DNA of 64,000 nt, taken from positions 1,116,001-1,180,000 of the forward strand of contig NZ_CP032829.1 of assembly GCF_003660165.1 (NCBI RefSeq), in the 5' to 3' direction. Under the pieces are notes generated by a model that saw only the letters and a list, made by a program, of their open reading frames with translations, was not told where the DNA came from and searched no databases. The stretch comes from Sphingomonas paeninsulae (GTDB lineage Bacteria > Pseudomonadota > Alphaproteobacteria > Sphingomonadales > Sphingomonadaceae). A program made the translations under genes and the position numbers. Below are positions 50,349 to 58,102 of the stretch, piece after piece. Positions within the stretch are counted from its first letter, which is position 1. Every line of letters begins with the position of its first letter.

Positions 50349-51524
50349 ATGCGGATCGTCGATGTCTGCGCCTTTTACTCGCCCGATGGTGGAGGCGTTA
50401 AAACCTATATCGATCGCAAGCTTGCAGCCGGGCCAGTGGCAGGACACGAAATCATCGTCATTGCCCCCGGTGAAACGACGCGGGTCGAAGAACGCGGACC
50501 GAACGCACGAATCGTCTATCTGGAACAGCCACGCTTCCCGCTCGACCGAAAATACCATTATTTCCGCGACGAAGTGGCGCTGCACGCGACGCTCGATGAA
50601 CTTCAGCCTGACATCGTCGAGGCTTCGTCCCCGTGGCGAAGCGCGCGACTGGTCGGGGAATGGAAAGGGCTCGCACCCCGCGTGCTGATCATGCACGCCG
50701 ACCCATTGTCCGCCTATGCCTATCGATGGTTTGGGAAAGTCGCCTCACGCGGTATGATCGACCGCCAGTTCGGTTGGTTCTGGCGGCATTTGCTTCGGCT
50801 GGACAAGCAGTTCGCCGCGACCGTGACCGCCGGGCAAAGTCTGTCGGATCGCCTGATCGAAGGGGGCATGACCGACGTCGTGACCAATCCGATGGGCGTC
50901 GCGGATGCGGTGTTTTCCCCGGAACTGCGCGACGCGGGCCTGCGCGCCCGATTACTCGACCGATGCGCGCTTCCCGAAACCGCTACCTTGCTGATCGCGG
51001 CAGGGCGACACGCGCCCGAAAAGCGTTGGCCGATGGTTATCGAAGCAGTGACCGCTGCGGGGGCGAATGCGCCTGTCGGTCTGGTTCTGGTGGGCGACGG
51101 CAGGGAACGAGCCAAAGTCGTGCGCGCGGCGGCCGATAATCCTCACATTCACCTTGCGTCCTCGATCAATGATCGCCTCGAACTGGCGCGACTGTTTGCG
51201 AGTTGCGATGCGCTGATCCACGGTTGCGAGGCAGAGACGTTCTGCATGGTGGCAAGTGAGGCGCGTGCGTCGGGCTTGCCGCTTATCGCGCCTGACGGTG
51301 GCGGCGCAGCGGATCAGGCGCGAGAATCGAACGGATGGACCTATGCATCGGGCGACCCTGCATCCGCCGCAGCCGCAATCGCCGCTTTTCTAGCCTCCGA
51401 CCGGCAAGTAATTCGGACACGTTCTGTAAACAATTCTAACCATGTTCGTACAATGGATAGTCATTTTTCCGACCTATTCAGCTATTATGAAGGTCTGGTT
51501 GGCCCGATTCGTCGGGCCGCCTGA
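50349..51524 (+). CDS. Glycosyltransferase family 4
   Basis: 391 aa, starting four bases after the DUF2141 stop. CAFYSPDGGGVKTYIDRKL near residue 7, LIAAGRHAPEKRWPMVIEAV near 210, and CDALIHGCEAETFCMVASEA with the E-x7-E site near 300. Same cluster as the GT4 at 47.7 kb; the two may act in sequence on one surface glycolipid, which is inference. Confidence 0.9.
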   Translation: MRIVDVCAFYSPDGGGVKTYIDRKLAAGPVAGHEIIVIAPGETTRVEERGPNARIVYLEQPRFPLDRKYHYFRDEVALHATLDELQPDIVEASSPWRSARLVGEWKGLAPRVLIMHADPLSAYAYRWFGKVASRGMIDRQFGWFWRHLLRLDKQFAATVTAGQSLSDRLIEGGMTDVVTNPMGVADAVFSPELRDAGLRARLLDRCALPETATLLIAAGRHAPEKRWPMVIEAVTAAGANAPVGLVLVGDGRERAKVVRAAADNPHIHLASSINDRLELARLFASCDALIHGCEAETFCMVASEARASGLPLIAPDGGGAADQARESNGWTYASGDPASAAAAIAAFLASDRQVIRTRSVNNSNHVRTMDSHFSDLFSYYEGLVGPIRRAA

Positions 51525-51741
51525 TCAATGCGCTGAACGGGGGTTTAGTATGACTGCAATTGGAGCAACACGGGGCACAAATCATGCCCGACCTGTTCGC
51601 AGAGCATCTATCCCCACCCCTTTGCGAAACACCAGGGCCGCCGAATGCGCCTGTGCCGGCATTGCCGGTCGCGTATTGATGTGGGCAACCCGACACGGCT
51701 GACGCTGGACGACACGCGCGCGACACGCCACACTCAATGCC
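51525..51741. other. Gap with nothing supported
   Basis: About 215 bases between the glycosyltransferase and ROK kinase genes. No ORF with family features and no T-tailed hairpin. Confidence 0.4.
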
Positions 51742-52625
51742 ATGATTAAGCCTTTGATCGGTGCTGTTGAACTGGGCGGCACGAAAATCAACGTTGCTGT
51801 CGGGACCGGGCCGGGCGACCTGCGCGCCACTGCCCGCATCCCCACGACATCTCCCGATCAAACATTGCAGGCGGTCATCGCATTTTTTCGCGCTCAACCG
51901 CCCGTGTCGGCGGTCGGCATCGGGTCGTTCGGACCGGTAAATCTGAACCGGGCCGATCCGGCGTGGGGCAGTATCACAAAAACACCGAAGCCCGGCTGGG
52001 CGCATACCCCCGTCGCTGTCACGATCGCCGATGCACTCGGCATGCCGGTGGCCTTCGACACCGACGTCAATGCCGCCGCACTGGCTGAATATCGCTGGGG
52101 AGCGCTGGCTGACTGCCAGACGGGACTTTATCTGACCGTCGGCACCGGCATCGGTGGTGGCGTCATTATCGATGGCCGCCCTCACCACGGCCTGATCCAC
52201 CCCGAGATGGGCCATATTCGCGTTAAGCGAGCCCTGGGCGATAATTTCCCCGGAGTCTGCGCATTCCATGGTGATTGTGCGGAGGGGCTCGCCAGCGGGC
52301 CTGCGATCGAAGCACGGCTTGGTGCATCGTTGAGCAAAAGCGCGCCGGACGATCCCCGCCGGGTCCATATATTCGATACTCTGGGTCAGGCGCTCGCCAA
52401 TTACCTTTTTACATTATCGCCCGACCGGATCGTAGTTGGGGGGGCGTGTCAAAAGCACCGGGTTTTCACGAGGCATTGCGCATCAGCCTGAAACGCTGGG
52501 TCGCCGGTTATGTCGATGCGCCGCAACTCGACGGCAACGACTATGTGATTGCGCCGACGCTCGGCGATGAAGCGGGCGTACTCGGCGCAATCGCGCTGGC
52601 GCTCGACATGTTAAACGCACGATGA
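51742..52625 (+). pseudogene. ROK family sugar kinase (fructokinase type), one-base frameshift
   Basis: AVELGGTKINVAVG at the start is the ATP-binding motif, DTDVNAAALAEYRWG the sugar site, and HPEMGHI with CAFHGDCAEG the zinc-binding ROK block. At 52438-52444 a run of seven G's breaks the frame: with eight the protein reads DRIVVGGGVSKAPGFHEALR and ends NAR-stop at 52625, the normal 294-aa length. With seven it stops early at 52491. It would phosphorylate fructose or a related hexose. Confidence 0.88.
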
Positions 52626-52643
52626 CCCAGGGGGATAAATACT

Positions 52644-53038
52644 ATGTTCGGCAAGGGTGACAGAAACACAGGCCGACCCGACGGGGGAGCGGTTTCAGCT
52701 TTATCGGCAGCGACGTTATCATCACTGGTAACATCGGGGGCCGCGGCAATCTTCATGTCGACGGACGTGTCGATGGAGACGTAGTTTGCGCCACGCTCAC
52801 GTTGGGGGCTGATGGCGTCATAGCCGGCAATGTCACCGCCGATGATGCGACCATCGCAGGCGCTATCGACGGGACCGTCGCCGCCAAAATCCTGACCATA
52901 GAGGCCACTGCCCGCGTTAATGGCGATCTGAGCTACGACGCGGTAAGCATCGCGACCGGCGCAATCGTGGAAGGCCGGGTCAAGCGACTGACCCGGGAAG
53001 ACAATGGCGGCGCGCTAAGGCTGATCGCTGGCGAATAA
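52644..53038 (+). pseudogene. Bactofilin, one-base frameshift
   Basis: From the ATG at 52644 the protein reads MFGKGDRNTGRPDGG and breaks in GGGGG at 52683-52687. With a sixth G it continues SGFSFIGSDVIITGNIGGR, then VDGRVDGDVVCATLTLGADG, a right-handed beta-helix repeat of the bactofilin (polymer-forming cytoskeletal) family, ending LRLIAGE at 53038, about 131 aa. Bactofilins polymerise at the membrane and place wall or shape enzymes. It follows the ROK gene by 18 bases. Confidence 0.85.
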
Positions 53039-53060
53039 CGCGCCGCCCCTGTCGTTGGCG

Positions 53061-53357
53061 TTAGCGACAGCGGCGCGAACCGCCCCGATCGATTGCGCGA
53101 CCGGCAAGCGCCCCGAGCGCCGCACCGCCGATGGTGCCGACCGCACGATCGCCACGCGTATCGATGGCCCGGCCCAACAAAGCACCGCCAACGCCGCCGA
53201 CGATCAGGCCGGTCGTACCGTTGTTGCGGGTGCAATAGCGCTGGTCATGGCGACCGTCCCGCTCGCGATAGTGTCGGCGCGCTTCTGCCGGGCTGCTGAT
53301 CGCCAGCGTCGGCGCAATCATCGCCACCGCACTCAATACCATTATCATCTTACGCAT
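53061..53357 (-). CDS. Glycine zipper 2TM-domain protein, secreted
   Basis: 98 aa from the ATG at 53357, which has a perfect AAAGGAG upstream. Signal peptide through about residue 25 (SSPAEA), then basic RRHYRERDGRH, then the zipper GLIVGGVGGALLGRAID with a second GTIGGAALGALAGRAID. Rickettsia 17-kDa-antigen type glycine zippers are thought to insert in the outer membrane. It has no lipobox. Converges with the bactofilin gene. Confidence 0.85.
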   Translation of the reverse strand: MRKMIMVLSAVAMIAPTLAISSPAEARRHYRERDGRHDQRYCTRNNGTTGLIVGGVGGALLGRAIDTRGDRAVGTIGGAALGALAGRAIDRGGSRRCR

Positions 53358-53454
53358 ATTCCGCTCCTTTGGAATGAATCGTTCCCGTAGAGCGGCGTCT
53401 ATGGCGGGGGCGATCTGAACGACGGACAACCCAGGCGACATGAAACTGTAAGGT

Positions 53455-53850
53455 TTGCGAAAAACTATCCCCGATATCCTCGTTATCCACAGGCCAGCGG
53501 GGCGAATTAAGTCTTTTCCGACTCATCGGACCGTGTCAGCTTTTGTTCGTCAGAAGGAGCGATCGGACGCGGAAACGCAGAGGATTTTAACGGATGATCG
53601 AGCCGATAACGAAGGCCTGACAGAGACGCAAGTATCTGAAAAGGCGGTGCGATCGGTTCGGGTTCGGACGATGTCAGGCAAGCGGAATGGCCCGGGAAAC
53701 CGACCGTCGCGCGACCCGCACGGCAGAAAACGAACCACGCTGCAGAGGATTTTGCGCGAAAGCGTGAATAATCTGGGCAAAACGTCTGGAGTTTATCGTC
53801 AGTTTCGACTGCGAGGTCATGAAGCTGCGATGATAAGGTCCGACACTGTG
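53455..53850 (+). other. Doubtful open frame before a terminator
   Basis: A TTG-initiated frame runs from 53455 through 54024 but crosses a terminator, so at most its first 395 bases could be a gene. It is Arg-rich (GNRPSRDPHGRKRTTLQRIL) with no family I know and no proper RBS. It may instead be an untranslated RNA or noise. A perfect DnaA-box-like TTATCCACA lies at 53483-53491. Confidence 0.25.
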
Positions 53851-53880
53851 GGGGTCAGCGGAAACGCTGGCCCCTATTTA
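53851..53880 (+). terminator. Intrinsic terminator
   Basis: GGGGTCAGCG (53851-53860) pairs with CGCTGGCCCC (53865-53874) through a GAAA tetraloop and is followed by TATTTA. It must end a plus-strand transcript whose gene is unclear. It faces the minus-strand terminator at 53931. Confidence 0.8.
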
Positions 53881-53930
53881 GTTGGAGCGGAGTCAGAAAC
53901 CGCCCGGCTTGGAATGCAAAGCCCACAAAT

Positions 53931-53966
53931 GAAAAAGGTTGCCGAACCCGAAGGCCCGGCAACCCC
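53931..53966 (-). terminator. Intrinsic terminator of the mini-ORF transcript
   Basis: On the minus strand GGTTGCCG (53964-53957) pairs with CGGCAACC (53944-53937) and is followed by TTTTTC. It closes the short transcript that carries the two mini-ORFs at 53975-54089. Confidence 0.8.
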
Positions 53967-53974
53967 TAACATGG

Positions 53975-54022
53975 TCAGCGGCCGGAGACATATCTCAAGC
54001 GCGGGAGACCATGGGCAGCCAT
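53975..54022 (-). CDS. Mini-ORF 2 (15 aa), unknown
   Basis: ATG at 54022, four bases after the stop of mini-ORF 1, reads MAAHGLPRLRYVSGR then TGA. It has no RBS of its own, so any translation would be by re-initiation from mini-ORF 1. Four of the fifteen residues are Arg. Real coding is uncertain. Confidence 0.35.
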   Translation of the reverse strand: MAAHGLPRLRYVSGR

Positions 54023-54026
54023 AGGA

Positions 54027-54089
54027 TTAACCCTGGCTGCGCATCCCCCGAACGAAACTACCCGACCCCTGTGCTGAACCATGAGACAT
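54027..54089 (-). CDS. Mini-ORF 1 (20 aa) with full anti-16S ribosome-binding site
   Basis: ATG at 54089, TAA at 54027-54029, reading MSHGSAQGSGSFVRGMRSQG. The ORF is too short for usual gene calling, but it starts seven bases after GGAGG inside a 15-base match to the 16S 3' tail, and a terminator follows downstream. It may be a leader peptide or a small regulatory mRNA. I do not recognise it. Confidence 0.55.
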   Translation of the reverse strand: MSHGSAQGSGSFVRGMRSQG

Positions 54090-54090
54090 C

Positions 54091-54105
54091 GGATCACCTC
54101 CTTTC
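54091..54105 (-). promoter_or_regulatory. Exceptional ribosome-binding site
   Basis: The minus strand reads GAAAGGAGGTGATCC, complementary to the whole conserved end of 16S rRNA (GGATCACCTCCTTTC), not just the core. Such a full-length match is rare in ordinary genes and could also let the RNA hold a 30S subunit. Confidence 0.8.
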
Positions 54106-54113
54106 GCTAGTTG

Positions 54114-54142
54114 AAAAAGCCGTACCCTGCGTTGGGTACAGG
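54114..54142 (-). promoter_or_regulatory. Terminator-like hairpin upstream of mini-ORF 1
   Basis: On the minus strand CCTGTACCC - AACGCA - GGGTACGG followed by CTTTTTC. It lies ahead of the mini-ORF ribosome-binding site, so it may act as an attenuator deciding if the mini-ORFs are transcribed, or as the end of a shorter RNA. Confidence 0.55.
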
Positions 54143-54241
54143 TGAAACATGAGTCATCACGAGTCGCCGATCAAGTCTTGTTAAAAAAAATAAATGTCGT
54201 CATGATTCGAGTTCTGCGCTTTTGAACAAGGCCCGTTACCT

Positions 54242-54781
54242 TCAACCGCGGCAGTCCTCGATTACCCTCGCCACCTCGGGCCAACTCGGCACGACAACAT
54301 CGACCGCGCCACTCAACCCAACGAGGAACCTCCCGCGGCTGAATGCTAACGCATCAAGCTGCGGATCGGTCGGTGTGAGATCAGCCGCTACATAGGGCAC
54401 GGTGCCAGCAGTCGGTCTCGCAGCATAGGCCCGGGCACCGCTTGTCGCTCGCAACGTCATCGACCCGGCCACGCTGCCCATCCTCGATATAAAAACGCGC
54501 CGCGCCGTTGTGTCACACCGAATACTGAGCACCGCATTGCTCCCGGCGATACCATACAGGGCAAGGCCTCCCCGCGAGTCACGGGTATAAGTCCACCTTC
54601 CCGGAGTGAGCAGGCCATTTTCCCAGTTCGCGACAGGAGGCGCAGGAGGTGTCGGTGCAGGACGCACAATCGGCGCAGGCGCACGCGCTGGCGGCGCGAC
54701 CGGTTTTCCCACGCAGCCAGCGAGAACGAGCGGCACCAGAACGAATGGAGCTCTGACGAGCGTTGTGCGAATGGATGTCAT
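54242..54781 (-). CDS. Hypothetical outer-membrane lipoprotein
   Basis: 179 aa from the ATG at 54781; the frame is open up to 54907. The lipobox LAGC is near residue 22 after the basic n-region MTSIRTTLVR. A Pro/Ala-rich linker follows, then a domain with GRWTYTRDSRGGLALYG, SIRCDTTARRVFISR, and a C-terminal Cys (EDCRG). No family recalled. Antisense of the ORF has nothing. Confidence 0.75.
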   Translation of the reverse strand: MTSIRTTLVRAPFVLVPLVLAGCVGKPVAPPARAPAPIVRPAPTPPAPPVANWENGLLTPGRWTYTRDSRGGLALYGIAGSNAVLSIRCDTTARRVFISRMGSVAGSMTLRATSGARAYAARPTAGTVPYVAADLTPTDPQLDALAFSRGRFLVGLSGAVDVVVPSWPEVARVIEDCRG

Positions 54782-54900
54782 CGCCACGGTCCTAACGCGA
54801 CCACCCCGCCCCGCCAAGTCGGGCGGGTTGTGCACGGCCATAGCTTCATCGCATAACCGCCACATACTGGCTGCGGGCGAGGCAGCGATAGGGGCAGACG

Positions 54901-56175
54901 ATGTCAATTAACTCCAAACGTCTGAAATCGATTGTCGGCGGATCGGCAGGCAATCTCGTCGAATGGTACGACTGGTACGCCTATTCCGTGTTGACCATCT
55001 ATTTCGCCCCCTCCTTCTTCCCAAAAGCCGATCCTACCGCCCAATTACTAAATGCCGCCGCGATCTTTGCCGTCGGCTTCCTGATGCGTCCGGTCGGCGC
55101 GTGGATCATGGGTATCTATGCCGACAGACATGGTCGCAAGGCCGGGCTGGCGTTGTCGGTAGCGCTGATGTGCGGCGGCTCGATACTGATCGCGGCGTCG
55201 CCAACCTATGCGCAGGCCGGTGTTGTCGCACCCGCTCTGCTGGTCTTTGCCAGAATGATGCAGGGTTTGTCGGTTGGCGGCGAATACGGGGCCAGCGCCA
55301 CTTATCTGTCGGAGATGGCGACGAGGGAGCGGCGCGGTTTCTGGTCCAGTTTCCAATATGTCACGCTCATTGGCGGACAGCTTAGCGCGCTTGCCGTGCT
55401 CCTCATCCTGCAAAGTTTGCTGACAGAGGCCCAGTTGGAATCATGGGGCTGGCGTATTCCCTTCGTTATAGGATCGGCGCTGGCGCTGGGCGTTTACATC
55501 CTGCGACGTAGCCTTTCGGAAACGGCGGCGTTCGAAGCACAAAAGACCGACCGGCCAAAGTCTTCTTTCGCAAACCTGTGGCGGGATCATCCGCACGAAT
55601 TCCTGATCGTAGCGGCAATCAGCGCGGGCGGATCGGCCGCATTTTACGCCTATACAACCTATCTCCAGAAATTCCTCGTCAACACCACTGGCTTTTCCAA
55701 GCAGACCGCGACCGAGATCATGACCGCAGCATTGATCGTGTTCATGCTGCTCCAGCCGCTTTGGGGGCTGGTTTCCGACCGGTTCGGGCGCAAGCCGCAA
55801 CTGTTGCTATTCGGGATCGGCGGGATGATTGTCTCGGTACCGGTTTTTACGGCTCTCGGTTCGGCAACAAGTCCCTTTGCCGCATTTGGTCTTGTTCTGA
55901 TCCCGTTGACGTTGCTTGCCGCCTACACGTCGATCGGGGCGCTCATCAAAGCCGAACTGTTTCCACCGCATATCCGCACACTGGGTGTTGCCCTGCCCTA
56001 TGCGATCGGCAATGCAGCCTTTGGCGGAACCGCAGAATATGCGGCACTATGGTTTAAAAGCGTCAGTGCTGAGAGCGGCTTTTACTGGTACATCACGGGG
56101 CTTATCGGATTGGCGACGATCGCCTTCATCATGCTGCCCGAAACCAAACGAACGAGCCTTATCACCGAAGACTGA
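54901..56175 (+). CDS. MHS-family MFS transporter (KgtP-like)
   Basis: 424 aa, twelve helices. GNLVEWYDWYAYSVLTIYF near residue 17, YADRHGRKAGLALSV near 73, and LQGLSVGGEYGASATYLSEM-type text match metabolite:H+ symporters such as alpha-ketoglutarate permease. The substrate is probably an organic acid. It diverges from the lipoprotein gene. Confidence 0.9.
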   Translation: MSINSKRLKSIVGGSAGNLVEWYDWYAYSVLTIYFAPSFFPKADPTAQLLNAAAIFAVGFLMRPVGAWIMGIYADRHGRKAGLALSVALMCGGSILIAASPTYAQAGVVAPALLVFARMMQGLSVGGEYGASATYLSEMATRERRGFWSSFQYVTLIGGQLSALAVLLILQSLLTEAQLESWGWRIPFVIGSALALGVYILRRSLSETAAFEAQKTDRPKSSFANLWRDHPHEFLIVAAISAGGSAAFYAYTTYLQKFLVNTTGFSKQTATEIMTAALIVFMLLQPLWGLVSDRFGRKPQLLLFGIGGMIVSVPVFTALGSATSPFAAFGLVLIPLTLLAAYTSIGALIKAELFPPHIRTLGVALPYAIGNAAFGGTAEYAALWFKSVSAESGFYWYITGLIGLATIAFIMLPETKRTSLITED

Positions 56176-56184
56176 GCCCGCTTA

Positions 56185-57531
56185 TTATGCCGTGATTGCC
56201 TTCAATGCGCGGTCGAGCATCGGCTTATCGCCATCGACCACGCCGATTACGGCAACGCGTTCGCCATCGACGCGGCGCGCGATCAGAACAATGAACTCAT
56301 CGTCGCCTGGCAGCGTCAATATCGCCTGACCTTCCAGCGCACGAGCAGCTTCGCGCGTCAGGTCGACCTTGAGCGGCTTGTCGGCGGGCCGACGCTCGCG
56401 CCGCTCGGCTGCGACGACCGCCTTCAACCCACCGGGATATTGATCGAGAAAATGACGCATTCCGCCTGCGGGCAATTCGTGCCGCTTTGCATAGCTGAGC
56501 GCCGCAGCAAATTCGGTGATGCGGGTCTTGTCATAATCCGACCCAAAAACGAGTTTGACGATCGGAGTCATCGGCGCACGAACCTGCGCAACGATCTGGG
56601 TATATTCCAGAAGTTCGGCATATTCATCGGCGCGAACGTCCGCCAGCAGAGCGAAATCATACGCCTGGCCAAGTGCGTGATAGAGCGCAGCACGACCACG
56701 ACTGTCGGCGGTACGCACGGCATCGGCACTGGCACGGGCCGCAGCCAGCCAATCTGCAAGCCCGGTCCCATCGGGGATAGGAAAGAATTCGAAATCGTCC
56801 TCGGCTTGCTCGGGAAAAGGGCCAGAATCAGGCGCGAGTATTTCAGCACGAAGCGGCACGATATTGCGAGCTTCATGTCCCGTAGAGGCACTCGGACCGT
56901 CGGCCCAGACCGGCATCGTCGGGCGGTGAAGCTGCGAAGCCAGCGCGGTCGCGATCTCCGTTTCGAGAGCGTCGGCCTGAGGCAAAGACGCAATCTCTTT
57001 CCAGTTGATCACACCATAAATAAAATCAATCGTGTCGTCGTCCGAAGACAGTGGCATCAATATGCCACGATACATGGTGTTGTAACCGCGTGAGTTGACG
57101 AATTCGGCTTCGAAGCCAACCGGCGCGCGATTGGCGATGATCTGGAGATAATGGTCGGTAAGACGGGATAAGAGTGAACGCGGCGGCACATCGGCAATCG
57201 CATCGGCTTCGCCCGGAAGGTCGCACTCGGCGCGCAACTTCTGGCCCAGCCACGCGATCGACGGTGACGATGAACCGCCGGTAAAGTCGAGCAACACGCT
57301 GTGCGGGGCGAAATCCTGACCATCCTCAGGGTGAAGATCCTCGACCGAAGGATAGGCGCGACCGTTAAGCAACGATGCCCAGTGGTTATAGGCACGGACA
57401 TGCATCCGGCGTTCATCGGTGCCGATCACCACCGGCGCGTCGATGCCCTGCTCGATTGGACCTTGATCATAGGCGTCCGAAACATCGGGCGCATAATCTC
57501 TGTCATCCCGAAATTCGCGCATTCTGTCCAT
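56185..57531 (-). CDS. PAS-domain-like hypothetical protein
   Basis: 448 aa, soluble. Residues 45-180 (RMHVRAYNHWASLLNGRAYP, YRGILMPLSSDDDTIDFIYG, VINWKEIA) match the PAS_5 / DUF pattern seen in alphaproteobacteria. The C-terminal half has no known motif. No kinase or cyclase domain. Role unknown; a sensor is possible. Converges with the MFS gene. Confidence 0.7.
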   Translation of the reverse strand: MDRMREFRDDRDYAPDVSDAYDQGPIEQGIDAPVVIGTDERRMHVRAYNHWASLLNGRAYPSVEDLHPEDGQDFAPHSVLLDFTGGSSSPSIAWLGQKLRAECDLPGEADAIADVPPRSLLSRLTDHYLQIIANRAPVGFEAEFVNSRGYNTMYRGILMPLSSDDDTIDFIYGVINWKEIASLPQADALETEIATALASQLHRPTMPVWADGPSASTGHEARNIVPLRAEILAPDSGPFPEQAEDDFEFFPIPDGTGLADWLAAARASADAVRTADSRGRAALYHALGQAYDFALLADVRADEYAELLEYTQIVAQVRAPMTPIVKLVFGSDYDKTRITEFAAALSYAKRHELPAGGMRHFLDQYPGGLKAVVAAERRERRPADKPLKVDLTREAARALEGQAILTLPGDDEFIVLIARRVDGERVAVIGVVDGDKPMLDRALKAITA

Positions 57532-57664
57532 TCGTTGGTCCCACGGAAAATTAGTCGCATCCTAAATGCCCGAAGGATGGTTATGAACCCGTTAACGCCT
57601 GCATTCGACACCTGAAGGGTTGCCGCGCGCCCGGACCACTGATAAGCGCGACCCCGCTATCCGG

Positions 57665-57703
57665 GCCGCCTTAGCTCAGTTGGTAGAGCATCGCATTCGT
57701 AAT
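57665..57703 (+). other. Truncated copy of the tRNA-Thr 5' half
   Basis: 39 bases identical to positions 57789-57827, i.e. the tRNA-Thr from its first base through the anticodon loop, ending just after CGTAAT. After that the sequence departs from the tRNA, so it cannot be functional. GTAATTAGC spans the break (57699-57707) and recurs at 57782-57790, just where the complete tRNA begins. Confidence 0.9.
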
Positions 57704-57788
57704 TAGCGGGTCTCCGCGGAAAAACCGAATGTTTCCAATAAGGTGGCCAGACGGCGAGAAGTTTAGTAGTGGATTAGTAGGGTAATTA

Positions 57789-57864
57789 GCCGCCTTAGCT
57801 CAGTTGGTAGAGCATCGCATTCGTAATGCGGGGGTCGTAGGTTCGAATCCTATAGGCGGCACCA
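57789..57864 (+). tRNA. tRNA-Thr (anticodon CGT)
   Basis: 76 bases including an encoded CCA. Acceptor GCCGCCT pairs with AGGCGGC, the anticodon stem TCGCA/TGCGG holds the loop TTCGTAA with CGT, and the T-loop GTTCGAATC is normal. It reads ACG codons. Confidence 0.95.
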
Positions 57865-58102
57865 CTGCTTTCAGCAGGGAAATCCAAACACATGCGCTGA
57901 AAGTGCTCACACGTGGGGACGGGTTTGGATACTGTTTAGCGCGGCGCGGCAGTATCAGGCAGTCGAGGTCACCACGGCGGACAAGGAGCAGCTTGCTCGG
58001 CGCTGTTGTGCGATGCCTTTCAAGGATCTACGTTGCCGGCCAGTTCACTTTTGACGATCGCCTATATTTTAATACAGACATCAATGACTTGAGTAACAAG
58101 AA
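57865..58102. other. Gap after tRNA-Thr
   Basis: About 240 bases before the TPR protein gene. A weak hairpin CTGC-TTTCA-GCAG follows the tRNA. I see no gene; the overlapping frame 57804-58124 runs through the tRNA and is not real. Confidence 0.4.

Noticed and set aside
53483-53491. Perfect DnaA-box-like TTATCCACA
   Set aside because: Only a single clear box; an origin would show a cluster with an AT-rich unwinding zone and neighbours such as dnaA or hemE, none of which are here.
54901-56175. Naming the MHS transporter kgtP
   Set aside because: Similarity to KgtP is clear only at family level; the substrate cannot be read from sequence.
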